A stretch of DNA of 64,000 bases from Sphingobacterium alkalisoli (GTDB lineage Bacteria > Bacteroidota > Bacteroidia > Sphingobacteriales > Sphingobacteriaceae): NCBI RefSeq assembly GCF_005049105.1, contig NZ_SUKA01000003.1, positions 558,001-622,000 of the forward strand. The letters run 5' to 3'. Shown here in pieces: positions 16,004-23,392 of this stretch; within the stretch, counting starts at the first letter, position 1; every line of letters begins with the position of its first letter. The notes beneath the pieces are model-generated. The model saw nothing but the letters and a program-made list of their open reading frames with translations, searched no databases and was not told the DNA's origin. A program made the position numbers and the translations under genes.

Positions 16004-16678
16004 TTATTTGCTATTATACTTCTCAATCAATTCAAGAAGCAGGGAATAATTGCCTAATCCGCCCGTGGTGACCCGGCCGTGGATATCATAGTCTATTCTC
16101 TTGTCTCCGACCCTACTGACACGATCGTGGATATCATAGTCTACACGGTCATCTCCTATACGGCTGACACGGCCATGAATATTATAGTCTATTCTCTTGT
16201 CTCCGATCCTACTGACCCGATCGTGGATATCATACTCAACACGGTCACCCCCTATACGGCTGACACGATCACTGATATCATAATCTATTCTCTTGTCTCC
16301 GACCCTACTGACCCGATCGCGGATATCATAGTCAACACGGTCATCTCCTATACGGCTTACCTGGCCATGGATATTATAATCTATTCTCTTGTCTCCAATC
16401 CTACTGACCCGATCATGGATATCATAGTCTACTGTCATATCTCCAATCCTACTGACCCGATCGCGTATATCATAATCAACGGAGTTTCCGCTCGTGTTTT
16501 TCGGGAAAGAAAGATCTTTGTCTTGGACACTGCCATTGGAATATATCATTACAATCAACCCATTAGTCTCCATAAGCAATAACTGTTTCTTGTCTTGATT
16601 GTCAGTACTAAGTTTAATAGTTTGTCCAAATAAATGACCTGTGAAAATCAGCAGTACACATAACAAGAAAAATCTCAT
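16004..16678 (-). CDS. Secreted protein with nine 16-residue repeats
   Basis: A protein of about 224 residues, taking the ATG at 16678 (MRFFLLCVLLIFTGHLFGQ, a signal peptide). The longer open frame upstream is only the antisense of the ORF6N gene. After ~60 residues come nine units of the type DYDIHDRVSRIGDKRI, each 48 bp, with alternating KRI and DRV ends that imply a 96-bp higher-order unit. The repeat resembles the YD..GRV..IG patterns of exported Bacteroidota repeat proteins, probably a beta-rich rod. Function unknown. The repeat is open in all units, so the protein seems to be under selection. Confidence 0.7.
   Translation of the reverse strand: MRFFLLCVLLIFTGHLFGQTIKLSTDNQDKKQLLLMETNGLIVMIYSNGSVQDKDLSFPKNTSGNSVDYDIRDRVSRIGDMTVDYDIHDRVSRIGDKRIDYNIHGQVSRIGDDRVDYDIRDRVSRVGDKRIDYDISDRVSRIGGDRVEYDIHDRVSRIGDKRIDYNIHGRVSRIGDDRVDYDIHDRVSRVGDKRIDYDIHGRVTTGGLGNYSLLLELIEKYNSK
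16070..16492. repeat. 48-bp tandem repeat array
   Basis: About nine copies of a 48-bp unit inside the gene at 16004-16678. Each unit contains GATATCATA-like and CGATC-like blocks. Alternate units are closer to each other than neighbours are. There are no spacers, so it is a coding minisatellite. Confidence 0.85.
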
Positions 16679-16747
16679 ACCGAATAAATAAAAAGTCAAT
16701 GAATAATGGTTTGATCGATATAACTCAAAATGGTTTAAAAAGATTTT

Positions 16748-16871
16748 TTTACAAATAAACATCCCCCGGAAACTAATATTTTTAGTATATTTATATCGTA
16801 ATAAATATGATATCCATGCATTAAGATTAAAATGTGTGACCGCTAATAGCAAATTATAAATACGGGGAATT
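16748..16871 (+). repeat. Shared ORF6N/KilA-N leader, third copy
   Basis: About 120 bp closely match 4586-4705 and 13449-13570, from TTTTACAAATAAACA through CTAATATTTTTAG and GATATCCATGCATTAAG to TACGGGGAATTATGAG. Here the left palindrome arm is damaged (GAAACTAA). The leader precedes the ORF6N gene at 16872. Confidence 0.8.
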
Positions 16872-17372
16872 ATGAGCAAGAATAAACTAGATGTAACACC
16901 AAAATTTATCACTGAGGACATACTCTTGAACAAGATATACGAATTCAGAGGGCAAAAGATTATGCTAGACAGTGATCTAGCCGAACTGTATGGCGTGGAA
17001 ACTAAGCGCTTAAACGAACAAGTTCGTAGAAATTTAACTCGCTTTCCAGAGGATTTCATGTTCACTCTTGACAAGGACGAGGTAGAAATCTTGAAGTCGC
17101 AAATTGCGACCTCAAGTTGGGGTGGTCGTAGAAATACCCCTAATGTATTTAGCGAGCATGGTGTGTTGATGCTATCAAGTGTAACTATCATTACATTAAT
17201 TTATGAGAATAGCAGTACCCTTCTTAATGTAGGTAGCTTTTTCCCCGGAGCTGAGAGATACAATGAGGTCATGTATGATTATCTGAAACAAAAAAATGGG
17301 TCGGAATGGCAAGATGAGTACGGGAGAAAGGCCGGTTCTATTCGTCGTGCTGCAAAGCCAGTAGCTTATTAG
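16872..17372 (+). pseudogene. ORF6N gene with replaced C-terminus
   Basis: Residues 1-103 are a good ORF6N domain ([52 protein letters not shown]). At the point where the full-length copy continues with LKSEKAITMSIRI, the sequence changes to an unrelated tail ([20 protein letters not shown] and on). The coiled-coil part is lost. It may still give a DNA-binding fragment, but I treat it as a chimera created by recombination. Confidence 0.6.
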
Positions 17373-17384
17373 CTCCTGCACCAT

Positions 17385-17822
17385 TTACGGGCTGTTTGTT
17401 AGTAAATGAAGCGTTATATGAATCGATATTGCAGAAAATATCGATATGTCCGTTAGTATAATCGACGTGTTATAATACCTTTCGAACTTGGCATTGATTT
17501 TCGCATGAGGCGGCTTAAATAATAAAATGAGGCTAGCGATGGCATAAATGGTTGCTATAATAAAAAGTAAGTTCGCCGTAAACACTAAAAACCCGATCTC
17601 AAGTGTAATAAGAATTACCGAATACAACTTACTTATCGGCAGCTGAGGCTCCGCGCTATGTTTATTGTATTTGGGGAAGGCGTGTCCGAACACTGGTGGA
17701 AAACTCATCACTGGATACGAGTGAGAAAGGCGATCATGATAATAAGGGAATTCTTCATATTTAGATTGTAAGTTGCTATCAAAACTACTTAAATTAGCCT
17801 TTAAATGCAATGATAATCGCAT
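17385..17822 (-). CDS. Small membrane protein, unknown
   Basis: A 145-residue frame I do not recognise. About residues 65-105 form one long or two short hydrophobic segments (LYSVILITLEIGFLVFTANL, IATIYAIASLILLF). A further weak one is near the C-terminus. The N-terminal 60 residues are polar. It lies between the chimeric ORF6N gene and mutT. It could be a real small membrane protein or a decayed piece of one. Confidence 0.4.
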   Translation of the reverse strand: MRLSLHLKANLSSFDSNLQSKYEEFPYYHDRLSHSYPVMSFPPVFGHAFPKYNKHSAEPQLPISKLYSVILITLEIGFLVFTANLLFIIATIYAIASLILLFKPPHAKINAKFERYYNTSIILTDISIFSAISIHITLHLLTNSP

Positions 17823-17932
17823 TTAAAGGCTAATTTAACGATCTCTCCTCTGAGAATTTATTTATAGCGGAAATACTGATAAATTTTAGATGTACTAGAC
17901 CTGAGAGGTTCAAATTTGATTATCTTTAAACC

Positions 17933-18313
17933 ATGCTACACGTTACCTGCGCTATTATCAGACGAAACAATACGATTTTAATCTGTCAACGCTCTGCCTC
18001 TATGAAGCTGCCGCTGAAATGGGAATTCCCTGGTGGCAAAATCGAACCGGGCGAAAGCAAAGAAGACTGCCTGATGCGCGAGATCAAAGAAGAGCTAGGT
18101 ATTGATATAAAGGTAGGGCCAGCACTGAATATGGTGGAATACCATTATCCGGAATTCGCAATTTGCCTCTACCCTTTTGAATGTACATGGAATGGTGGTG
18201 AATTGCATCTCACCGAACATGCACAAGCCATATGGGTGGATTATAGTGAGCTATTGAATTACGACTGGGCGGCGGCTGATCTGCCAATCGTGAAAGCACT
18301 AATGCAGCAGTAG
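17933..18313 (+). CDS. mutT: MutT-like Nudix hydrolase
   Basis: A 126-residue Nudix hydrolase, probably hydrolysing oxidised dGTP to limit mutation. The Nudix box is complete: G35, E41, R49-E50, E53-E54 and G56 in GGKIEPGESKEDCLMREIKE plus ELGI, in order Gx5Ex7REUxEExGU. The N-terminus (VTCAIIRRNNTILICQRS) and the substrate-loop motif LKWEFPGG are typical. It is full length. Fragments of the same gene occur at 10402, 13033 and 21385, and dispersed element copy G starts 3 bp after its stop. Confidence 0.88.
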   Translation: MLHVTCAIIRRNNTILICQRSASMKLPLKWEFPGGKIEPGESKEDCLMREIKEELGIDIKVGPALNMVEYHYPEFAICLYPFECTWNGGELHLTEHAQAIWVDYSELLNYDWAAADLPIVKALMQQ

Positions 18314-18316
18314 GAT

Positions 18317-18446
18317 GTTAAGTTTTTGTTAATTACGCCAGGTGGTGTAATAATCAGACACAACCTACCGTTTATATAGTTCATAATTTAGGTTAATAAT
18401 TGGTTAGTTAGAAAATCCTGAAGCTCCCCGCTTCAGGATTTTTTTA
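18317..18446 (+). repeat. Dispersed element, copy G (long)
   Basis: Long copy starting GTTAAGTTTTTG at 18317, with TAATAATC, CCGTTTATATAG, the AT-rich core and hairpin CCTGAAGC/GCTTCAGG with T-run. It sits between the convergent ends of mutT and Fic-2. Confidence 0.85.
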
Positions 18447-18468
18447 TACCAGTATTGAAATCTTGTTA

Positions 18469-19566
18469 TTAGAAGATTAACTCGTACCGTACAGATCGGC
18501 CTAATCCTGTAGTTCTAAACACACCTAACTCGTTTAAATGCTGTAAATCACGAGTTGCAGTTGCCTTTGACGTCTTGGTAATCGCAATGTACTTCTTAGC
18601 AGTCATCCCCCCCTTAAAACCATCAACACCACTTTCAAGCATACGATTGATAGCTTTAAATTCTCGTTCGTTAAGCTTATCCTTAAAGCGATCAAAGAAC
18701 TTTGCTTTATTTACCGCAAATTCTACAATATGTTTCGCTTCGATTTGTGCATCCAATATAACTTGAGTAAAATAAATAATCCAATCTGTGATCTCTAAGC
18801 TAGATTGTGCACGCTTTAATGCGTCGTAATATTGCTGCTTGTTTTTTTCGATCACCTTTGAAATAGACAGCAGTAGAGGAATTTGCAACGTATTGGAAAG
18901 AGCATATTCAGCCAAAGCACGTCCAATTCGTCCATTACCATCTTCAAAGGGATGTATACTCTCAAAGTATAAATGTGTGATGGCTGATTTGACCAGCGCC
19001 TTCGTGACATGATCCTTTGCCGGTATAGCTTGCTCTTGAAACCAACTGACAAACATATTCATTTGAATCGAAACGTCGGATGAAGGAGGAGCTTCATAAT
19101 GAACAATTTCTTTGCCGTAGGCCCCCGAGATTACCTGCATAGGTTCCGTGCCTTCACGCCATTTCCCTGCACTCACCTTCGGAAATGCATTCATTAAACT
19201 GGAGTGCCAATCCAAAATCATCTGTACGGTCAGATCTTTATTATAAGACTGTCTTACAAAAGTCATTAGCTCCGCTATACCCGCCACGCGTTTGTCGCGG
19301 ACAATAGTATTATCTTTCAGTCCCAAATTTCTTTTGATAGAAGACATTACATCTTCGCGACTCATGTATTCACCTTCAATTTCGGAAGTTTTAATTGCTT
19401 CTGCTATGAGGATCTCTAAAAGGGTCTCTATCTTCAGGTTGTCGTCTAAAACCGAAACTATTCCATTTATCTCGCCCATTTCTTGTGCAAATTTTACAGA
19501 AATAGGCGGCAATTCTGTTAACGAATAGGTGAAATTAGGCCAATCTTGGTATTGCCAAATGTACAT
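18469..19566 (-). CDS. Fic family protein with C-terminal winged helix (Fic-2)
   Basis: A Fic-domain protein of about 365 residues, taking the ATG at 19566 (MYIWQYQDWPNFTY); the frame extends 9 codons further but MYIWQ matches the other Fic start. The inhibitory-helix motif TSEIEG is at 60-65 and the catalytic loop HPFEDGNGRIGR at 205-216, both complete. The C-terminal part (LNEREFKAINRML, AKKYIAITKTSKATATRDLQHLNELGV) is a winged helix. It should AMPylate a partner protein. Upstream stands a perfect 12-bp dyad, and a third half-site touches the start codon. It is a distant paralogue of Fic-1 rather than a recent copy. Confidence 0.88.
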   Translation of the reverse strand: MYIWQYQDWPNFTYSLTELPPISVKFAQEMGEINGIVSVLDDNLKIETLLEILIAEAIKTSEIEGEYMSREDVMSSIKRNLGLKDNTIVRDKRVAGIAELMTFVRQSYNKDLTVQMILDWHSSLMNAFPKVSAGKWREGTEPMQVISGAYGKEIVHYEAPPSSDVSIQMNMFVSWFQEQAIPAKDHVTKALVKSAITHLYFESIHPFEDGNGRIGRALAEYALSNTLQIPLLLSISKVIEKNKQQYYDALKRAQSSLEITDWIIYFTQVILDAQIEAKHIVEFAVNKAKFFDRFKDKLNEREFKAINRMLESGVDGFKGGMTAKKYIAITKTSKATATRDLQHLNELGVFRTTGLGRSVRYELIF

Positions 19567-19567
19567 A

Positions 19568-19642
19568 ATGAGCCAATTAAAATTGTTAATCACCTCAAAT
19601 ATATAAAAAACATGAGCCGATTAATAAAAATAATCGGCTCAT
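19568..19642. promoter_or_regulatory. Dyad plus third half-site upstream of Fic-2
   Basis: ATGAGCCGATTA (19612-19623) and TAATCGGCTCAT (19631-19642) are perfect 12-bp inverted arms with a 7-bp spacer. A third near-copy, ATGAGCCAATTA, lies at 19568-19579, directly beside the Fic-2 start. Same architecture as upstream of Fic-1, with a different sequence. Confidence 0.6.
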
Positions 19643-19763
19643 TCCAAAATTTCTCCATGCTTGCAATTGTATATCATACGTTTGTTGTGCAGCTAAGTAA
19701 CTGTAATATCACAGTACTCGGCGTCGTTTATAGGGTAGTAAATTTAATGGTGACCCGAAGCCC

Positions 19764-20138
19764 TTATAAATCAAGTTGCTCGCTAGCCCATTGTACGGCT
19801 TCATTATAGCGGGTATGTTCGAATACCTTAAATTCACCGGGCATAACCTTGGTAAAAACTTCCGTAATTTTTTTTATTGTATCATTATCGGACACAATGG
19901 CCGCCCGGTTCCACTTAGCAAGATCCTTTAAGCCTAGCCATGCGTCCTGAAGCCAGGCACCAGTAGTAAAGTTGCTAACGTCAGTATTCAACACCAACAT
20001 ATAGTTGATCTTATCGTGCCGGTCTATAAAAGCCGTGACCTTTGGGATGACGACATTTTTAAAATCGTCTGCCGTAACCTCGCCCTTGGCTTCAAAGCCT
20101 ATCAAGTTCTCGGGTAGTGAAATAATTTCTGTAATCAT
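19764..20138 (-). CDS. STAS/SpoIIAA-like domain protein
   Basis: A 124-residue single-domain protein resembling the SpoIIAA-like (DUF3478) family: MITEIISLPENLIGFEAKGEVTADDF, then a beta-alpha pattern with YMLVLNTDVSNFTTGAWLQDAWLGLKDL and WNRAAIVSDND. The biochemical role of this family is not clear to me; anti-anti-sigma or lipid-binding roles are only family analogy. It is the intact version of the frameshifted copy at 25361. Its upstream region is also duplicated there, up to about 20190. Confidence 0.8.
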   Translation of the reverse strand: MITEIISLPENLIGFEAKGEVTADDFKNVVIPKVTAFIDRHDKINYMLVLNTDVSNFTTGAWLQDAWLGLKDLAKWNRAAIVSDNDTIKKITEVFTKVMPGEFKVFEHTRYNEAVQWASEQLDL

Positions 20139-20188
20139 GACTTTTCCTATTTTTTAGTATTAACAATGCAAAGGGAAAAATGTTGCGC

Positions 20189-20336
20189 TTAGAAAAATCA
20201 TCTTGTAGTCCCAGCACACGTAAAACATTAAAATAGGCCCCCATTGCTACACCTGCATCCCCCTTTTCAACCGAATATAAGATAGAACGAGTAATACCAG
20301 CCCGCTCTACCACCTGTACAGCGGTTAGCTTCTCTT
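20189..20336 (-). pseudogene. hipB internal fragment
   Basis: Encodes KLTAVQVVERAGITRSILYS and GDAGVAMGAYFNVLRVLGLQ, nearly the same as HipB at 7989-8270. The N-terminal ~25 residues and the C-terminal end are missing; the surrounding open frame just runs on into neighbouring sequence. No hipA follows. Confidence 0.75.
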
Positions 20337-20338
20337 TC

Positions 20339-21241
20339 TTAATTTTTGTTAAGGAATTTTTCAATCATTGGGATAACAATATCACTATCTTTAAAGTCAT
20401 CCTTTATTGTCGTTATTTCTCCGATATATGCACCATGCGCGCCCGGAATTATAGCTAATTCAGCGTTTGCAATTTGTCTGTGCATTTCTATAGCATGTTC
20501 GGGTGTTATAATATCTTTGTCGCCAATGATAATTAACGTTGCGGCTGTAATGGATTTGAGTTGTGCGTCGGGAATATCTTTAAAATTAACCATCCTCTTG
20601 GCGTCTCGATCGTGCATGATCTGTAAACCATCCGTGTCGGATGCAACTTGTCTATATGCCGTTTTTAGCTGTTCGGGCATATTATCCAATCTTGCCTGTT
20701 TCATAAAGTCCCAAAACCAGGCAGGAACTCCATTACGCTTGGCAAGCGCAGAGCCTAAGATAATTTTACCAACTATTTCGGGGTGACGGATGGCAATTTG
20801 TAGGGTTGTAGTTCCTCCATTGCTGAAACCAAAAAAGTCGGCTTTGTCAATTTTCAGGTTTTTAAGAAGTATAGCGATATCGTCAGCATCTTGTTCAAAT
20901 GATAGGTCTGCATTTCTATCATTTGTTCGGCCATGGGCCTGTAATTCAACTGCAATTACTTTTCTATTTTTCGCTAATAAGGGAATACTTTTTCCAAAAG
21001 TTGTCTGAATAGTTGAACCACCCCCGTGAATGAGAACAATGGGTTTAGCTTGTTCGTCTGTCTGACCGGGGGGTAGGTAAATCTCGTAATACATTTTTAG
21101 ACCGTTTACTTCGGAATATCCACTCGTAAAAGTCAATTCATCTCTAGTTGCTATTTCCATTTTGCTTGTTTCTGTTTTTTGTTCATTGCACGATGCAGCT
21201 GCAAAAAGCATTAGTGCAAAATATGTAATTATCGGTTTCAT
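20339..21241 (-). CDS. Exported alpha/beta hydrolase (possible lipoprotein)
   Basis: A 300-residue alpha/beta hydrolase taking the ATG at 21241. The signal sequence MKPIITYFALMLFAAAS is followed by Cys18, a possible lipidation site. The oxyanion region VLIHGGG (69-75), the nucleophile elbow GFSNGG with Ser140, an Asp in IIGDKDIITPE and the C-terminal His in IPGAHGAY make a full catalytic set. The substrate is unknown; an esterase or peptidase acting in the periplasm or outer membrane is likely. It stands alone between a hipB fragment and a mutT remnant. Confidence 0.85.
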   Translation of the reverse strand: MKPIITYFALMLFAAASCNEQKTETSKMEIATRDELTFTSGYSEVNGLKMYYEIYLPPGQTDEQAKPIVLIHGGGSTIQTTFGKSIPLLAKNRKVIAVELQAHGRTNDRNADLSFEQDADDIAILLKNLKIDKADFFGFSNGGTTTLQIAIRHPEIVGKIILGSALAKRNGVPAWFWDFMKQARLDNMPEQLKTAYRQVASDTDGLQIMHDRDAKRMVNFKDIPDAQLKSITAATLIIIGDKDIITPEHAIEMHRQIANAELAIIPGAHGAYIGEITTIKDDFKDSDIVIPMIEKFLNKN

Positions 21242-21384
21242 GTTGGCCATAAAATTAAACTATTGATTTTCAAAAGGTATAAAAATATCCTTTAAAAGAT
21301 CTTTCCATATGGCAAGAAAATACGGATTATCAGCATATCCTTCTTTATGTAATCTTATGCATGGAATTATAGGATGGCTTTATA

Positions 21385-21495
21385 TGTGCAAGCCAATGGG
21401 TGGACAATCGTGACCTATTAAATTAGGACTGGATGGCGGCCGATCTGCTAATCGTCAAGGCCCTCATGCTGTAACAGAATGTTAAATTTTTGATA
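21385..21495 (+). pseudogene. mutT 3'-end remnant with element start
   Basis: Similar to the last ~100 bp of mutT at 17933 (for example GACTGGATGGCGGCCGATCT). It ends with GTTAAATTTTTGATA, equivalent to the first bases of the dispersed element, which then breaks off. More diverged than the remnant at 13033. Confidence 0.65.
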
Positions 21496-21504
21496 GCAAA
21501 CTGC

Positions 21505-22491
21505 CTAAAAACCAATTTGATGCATTTTTTTTATTATAATTTTAAAATATTGGTCTTTATTTTCTCCATTCAAAAAGCTCTTGTTAATCCAGTCCTGAAT
21601 TTGATCGGATCGAACAGAGAAGTCCTTATAAATGTTGTCCCGAACCTGTTCCGCAATACCCAAACTCATAGCAAACTGATCGAAGTCTGATCGCTTTATC
21701 TTTCTTTTTCGCCCCCCTAAGGTCAACGCCAGATCTTCCTGGTCTTTGGGATAGATCAAGTTTACATTCAATAGATCATATACGGGTGAAAATAAAATAC
21801 CTTTATCGGTATGCACTAAAGAGAAGTTTTTCAGATGCATGTCGTTATTGCCAGTCAGAAAACTAAAAAGCACTAAGCGAAAGTATTTAATAACATCCAA
21901 ACCCGAATTGGTAGTATATTTCTTAATAATTTTCCCTACACGCTCGTACGAGCTTTTATACTTCTGCTCTGTCAATAGTTCGGAAAGTTGACATAGATCT
22001 TCGACATGAATTTTCTTTCCATTTTTGCGATCAAAACGTTTGGTGATATAAGCTAGTTCTCCCGTTGAAGTTCGAATTAGCGCATGATCAGCTGTTTCGA
22101 TTCTAAATAGCTCAGCCAAATGCATCGTCAAATCTTCTACCTCTGGCATAAAAGGAAATTCTGAGGATTGTGGTTTCAAAATATAATCTCCCCAAAGACC
22201 GACTAAAGTTAATCGTTTATTCCCCTTTTCACCGGCTAGACTAAGTGATAATTTTGGCTGTACTCCGGTTAATGCCAATCGCTCATTAACTGTAATTTCA
22301 GCTAATTTATTTAACTTCTCCTGATCTAACTCCAGGGTTGGGACCTGCATTGTTCCGAAGAATTTCTTCGAACAGATACCATGATAGTCCCCGTATTCCA
22401 CAGATTTATAACAAAATAAACAATTAGCTGCATAGATTGACCAACAGTTCAAAACGATCTCTCGGGTTGAGCTTCCAGTGCTTTTCGCCAA
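21505..22491 (-). CDS. hipT: HipT-like serine/threonine kinase toxin
   Basis: A HipA-type kinase body of up to 328 residues, lacking its own N-terminal subdomain because that is encoded separately by hipS. Visible parts are CLFCYKSVEYGDYHGICSKK (24-43), the glycine-rich region RLALTGVQPKLSLS (71-84), the catalytic loop NNDMHLKNF (215-223) and the metal-binding Asp in SPVYDLLN (about 236-242). In known HipBST systems HipT phosphorylates tryptophanyl-tRNA synthetase; the target here is not known. The ATG at 22491 overlaps hipS by 68 bp; a non-ATG start nearer to CLFCY is possible. It appears intact. Confidence 0.85.
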   Translation of the reverse strand: MAKSTGSSTREIVLNCWSIYAANCLFCYKSVEYGDYHGICSKKFFGTMQVPTLELDQEKLNKLAEITVNERLALTGVQPKLSLSLAGEKGNKRLTLVGLWGDYILKPQSSEFPFMPEVEDLTMHLAELFRIETADHALIRTSTGELAYITKRFDRKNGKKIHVEDLCQLSELLTEQKYKSSYERVGKIIKKYTTNSGLDVIKYFRLVLFSFLTGNNDMHLKNFSLVHTDKGILFSPVYDLLNVNLIYPKDQEDLALTLGGRKRKIKRSDFDQFAMSLGIAEQVRDNIYKDFSVRSDQIQDWINKSFLNGENKDQYFKIIIKKMHQIGF

Positions 22492-22708
22492 TATCCAAGA
22501 GCCAGCCCTCCGGTATTAAACCATCGAAAAACGGAAAAAGAACATTGCTATGGTATGGATATTCTGACAGTGGTAAAGCTAAGCTGATTGGTTTGGGATC
22601 AACGGATTGAAGATACTCATTTAGGTAAGTAAATGAATAGCCGCTATCTCCTTCTATGAGATATCCAGCTAACTGATCCTGATAAAATATTTTTGCTTGT
22701 CGTGCCAT
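22424..22708 (-). CDS. hipS: HipS-like antitoxin (HipA N-terminal subdomain)
   Basis: A 94-residue protein corresponding to the HipA N-terminal subdomain: ARQAKIFYQDQLAGYLIEGD, SLALPLSEYPY, LFPFFDGLIPEGWLLD. In HipBST systems this small protein is the actual antitoxin. It is the middle gene: its ATG overlaps the hipB stop as TAATG, and it overlaps hipT by 68 bp. Coupled translation of all three is likely. Confidence 0.85.
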   Translation of the reverse strand: MARQAKIFYQDQLAGYLIEGDSGYSFTYLNEYLQSVDPKPISLALPLSEYPYHSNVLFPFFDGLIPEGWLLDIGEKHWKLNPRDRFELLVNLCS

Positions 22709-22911
22709 TATTCTCTCGCTTTATCGACTACACCAACCTCTTTCCCAAATAACGCTAGCACATCGTTCACTTTATCCAGTCGAAGTGTTTTCTTGCCCTG
22801 TTCTAAGTCACGAACAAAGCGCAGGCCAACACCTGCATTGAATGCTAAATCTTCCTGCGTAAGCTTTAATTCCTTGCGTTTTTGCTTGACAAATAATCTT
22901 AAAGAATCCAT
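22708..22911 (-). CDS. hipB: HipB-like XRE regulator of HipBST
   Basis: A 67-residue helix-turn-helix protein: LRLFVKQKRKELKLTQEDLA, FNAGVGLRFVRDLEQGKKTLR, then the NDVLALFGKEVG tail. It is the first gene of the tripartite operon and should bind the TATACC/GGTATA dyads directly upstream. It is only distantly related to the HipB at 7989. Confidence 0.85.
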   Translation of the reverse strand: MDSLRLFVKQKRKELKLTQEDLAFNAGVGLRFVRDLEQGKKTLRLDKVNDVLALFGKEVGVVDKARE

Positions 22912-22912
22912 A

Positions 22913-23012
22913 TTTATACCTTTTCTGGTATAAATATACGAAAAATAGATATATTATATCATTTAGGGTATAAAAATAGATTTTTCACAAGAAATATACC
23001 CGTATAGGTATA
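22913..23012. promoter_or_regulatory. HipBST operators
   Basis: TTTATACC (22913-22920) and GGTATAAA (22927-22934) form a dyad with 6-bp spacer right at the hipB start. TATACC (22995-23000) and GGTATA (23007-23012) form a second dyad with the same 6-bp spacer. An extra half-site GGTATAAA lies at 22967-22974. The layout fits cooperative autorepression. Confidence 0.65.
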
Positions 23013-23198
23013 CATGTGCCCCATGAAATATAGTTAGCTTCTTTATAATAATCGCGATACCCAGGATAGGTTGAGATGATAAAACGCACTATAACTGTTA
23101 GGCGAGGTAATGAAAAGCGGTCATCTCGAAGGAAATTCCGCAATAAGGCCCTCCTGCTTGTCATTCATTTAATATTTTGATTTACACAGATTTGCTAT

Positions 23199-23389
23199 AT
23201 GCAACGCGATGAAGAGGATAAGGATAAGTATATGGAAAAGATCAACAATCTTAATTTTAATTATCCCGAATTCGGGGTAATTGAACAGGAAGCTGGAACA
23301 AAAAGATTCATTATATGTGAGGCAATGGACTCAAAGAACGAGTGCAACCGGAATAATCGTCAAATCGGGACAATATGGTAGAACTTTTG
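23199..23389 (+). pseudogene. Chimera of vsr 5' end and KilA-N fragment
   Basis: The region before and including the first codons (MQRDEEDKDKYM) matches the upstream region and start of vsr at 2710. From 23226 it becomes KilA-N: NLNFNYPEFGVIEQEAGTKRF. After one frameshift near 23308 it continues with VRQWTQRTSATGIIVKSGQY and GRTF, the typical second half of the domain. It ends where dispersed element copy H begins. Confidence 0.7.
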
Positions 23390-23392
23390 AAT

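Noticed and set aside
16070..16492. CRISPR array
   Set aside because: The 48-bp units follow one another without spacers and encode a continuous protein on the minus strand after a signal peptide. No cas gene is near.
16079..16582. Plus-strand frame of 167 residues across the repeat array
   Set aside because: It is open only because the 48-bp repeat is a multiple of three. It has no signal peptide or domain and no sensible start, while the minus-strand frame has both.
16679..17191. N-terminal extension of the repeat protein gene to 17191
   Set aside because: The extension is the antisense of the ORF6N leader and gene, and the internal ATG at 16678 begins a clear signal peptide.
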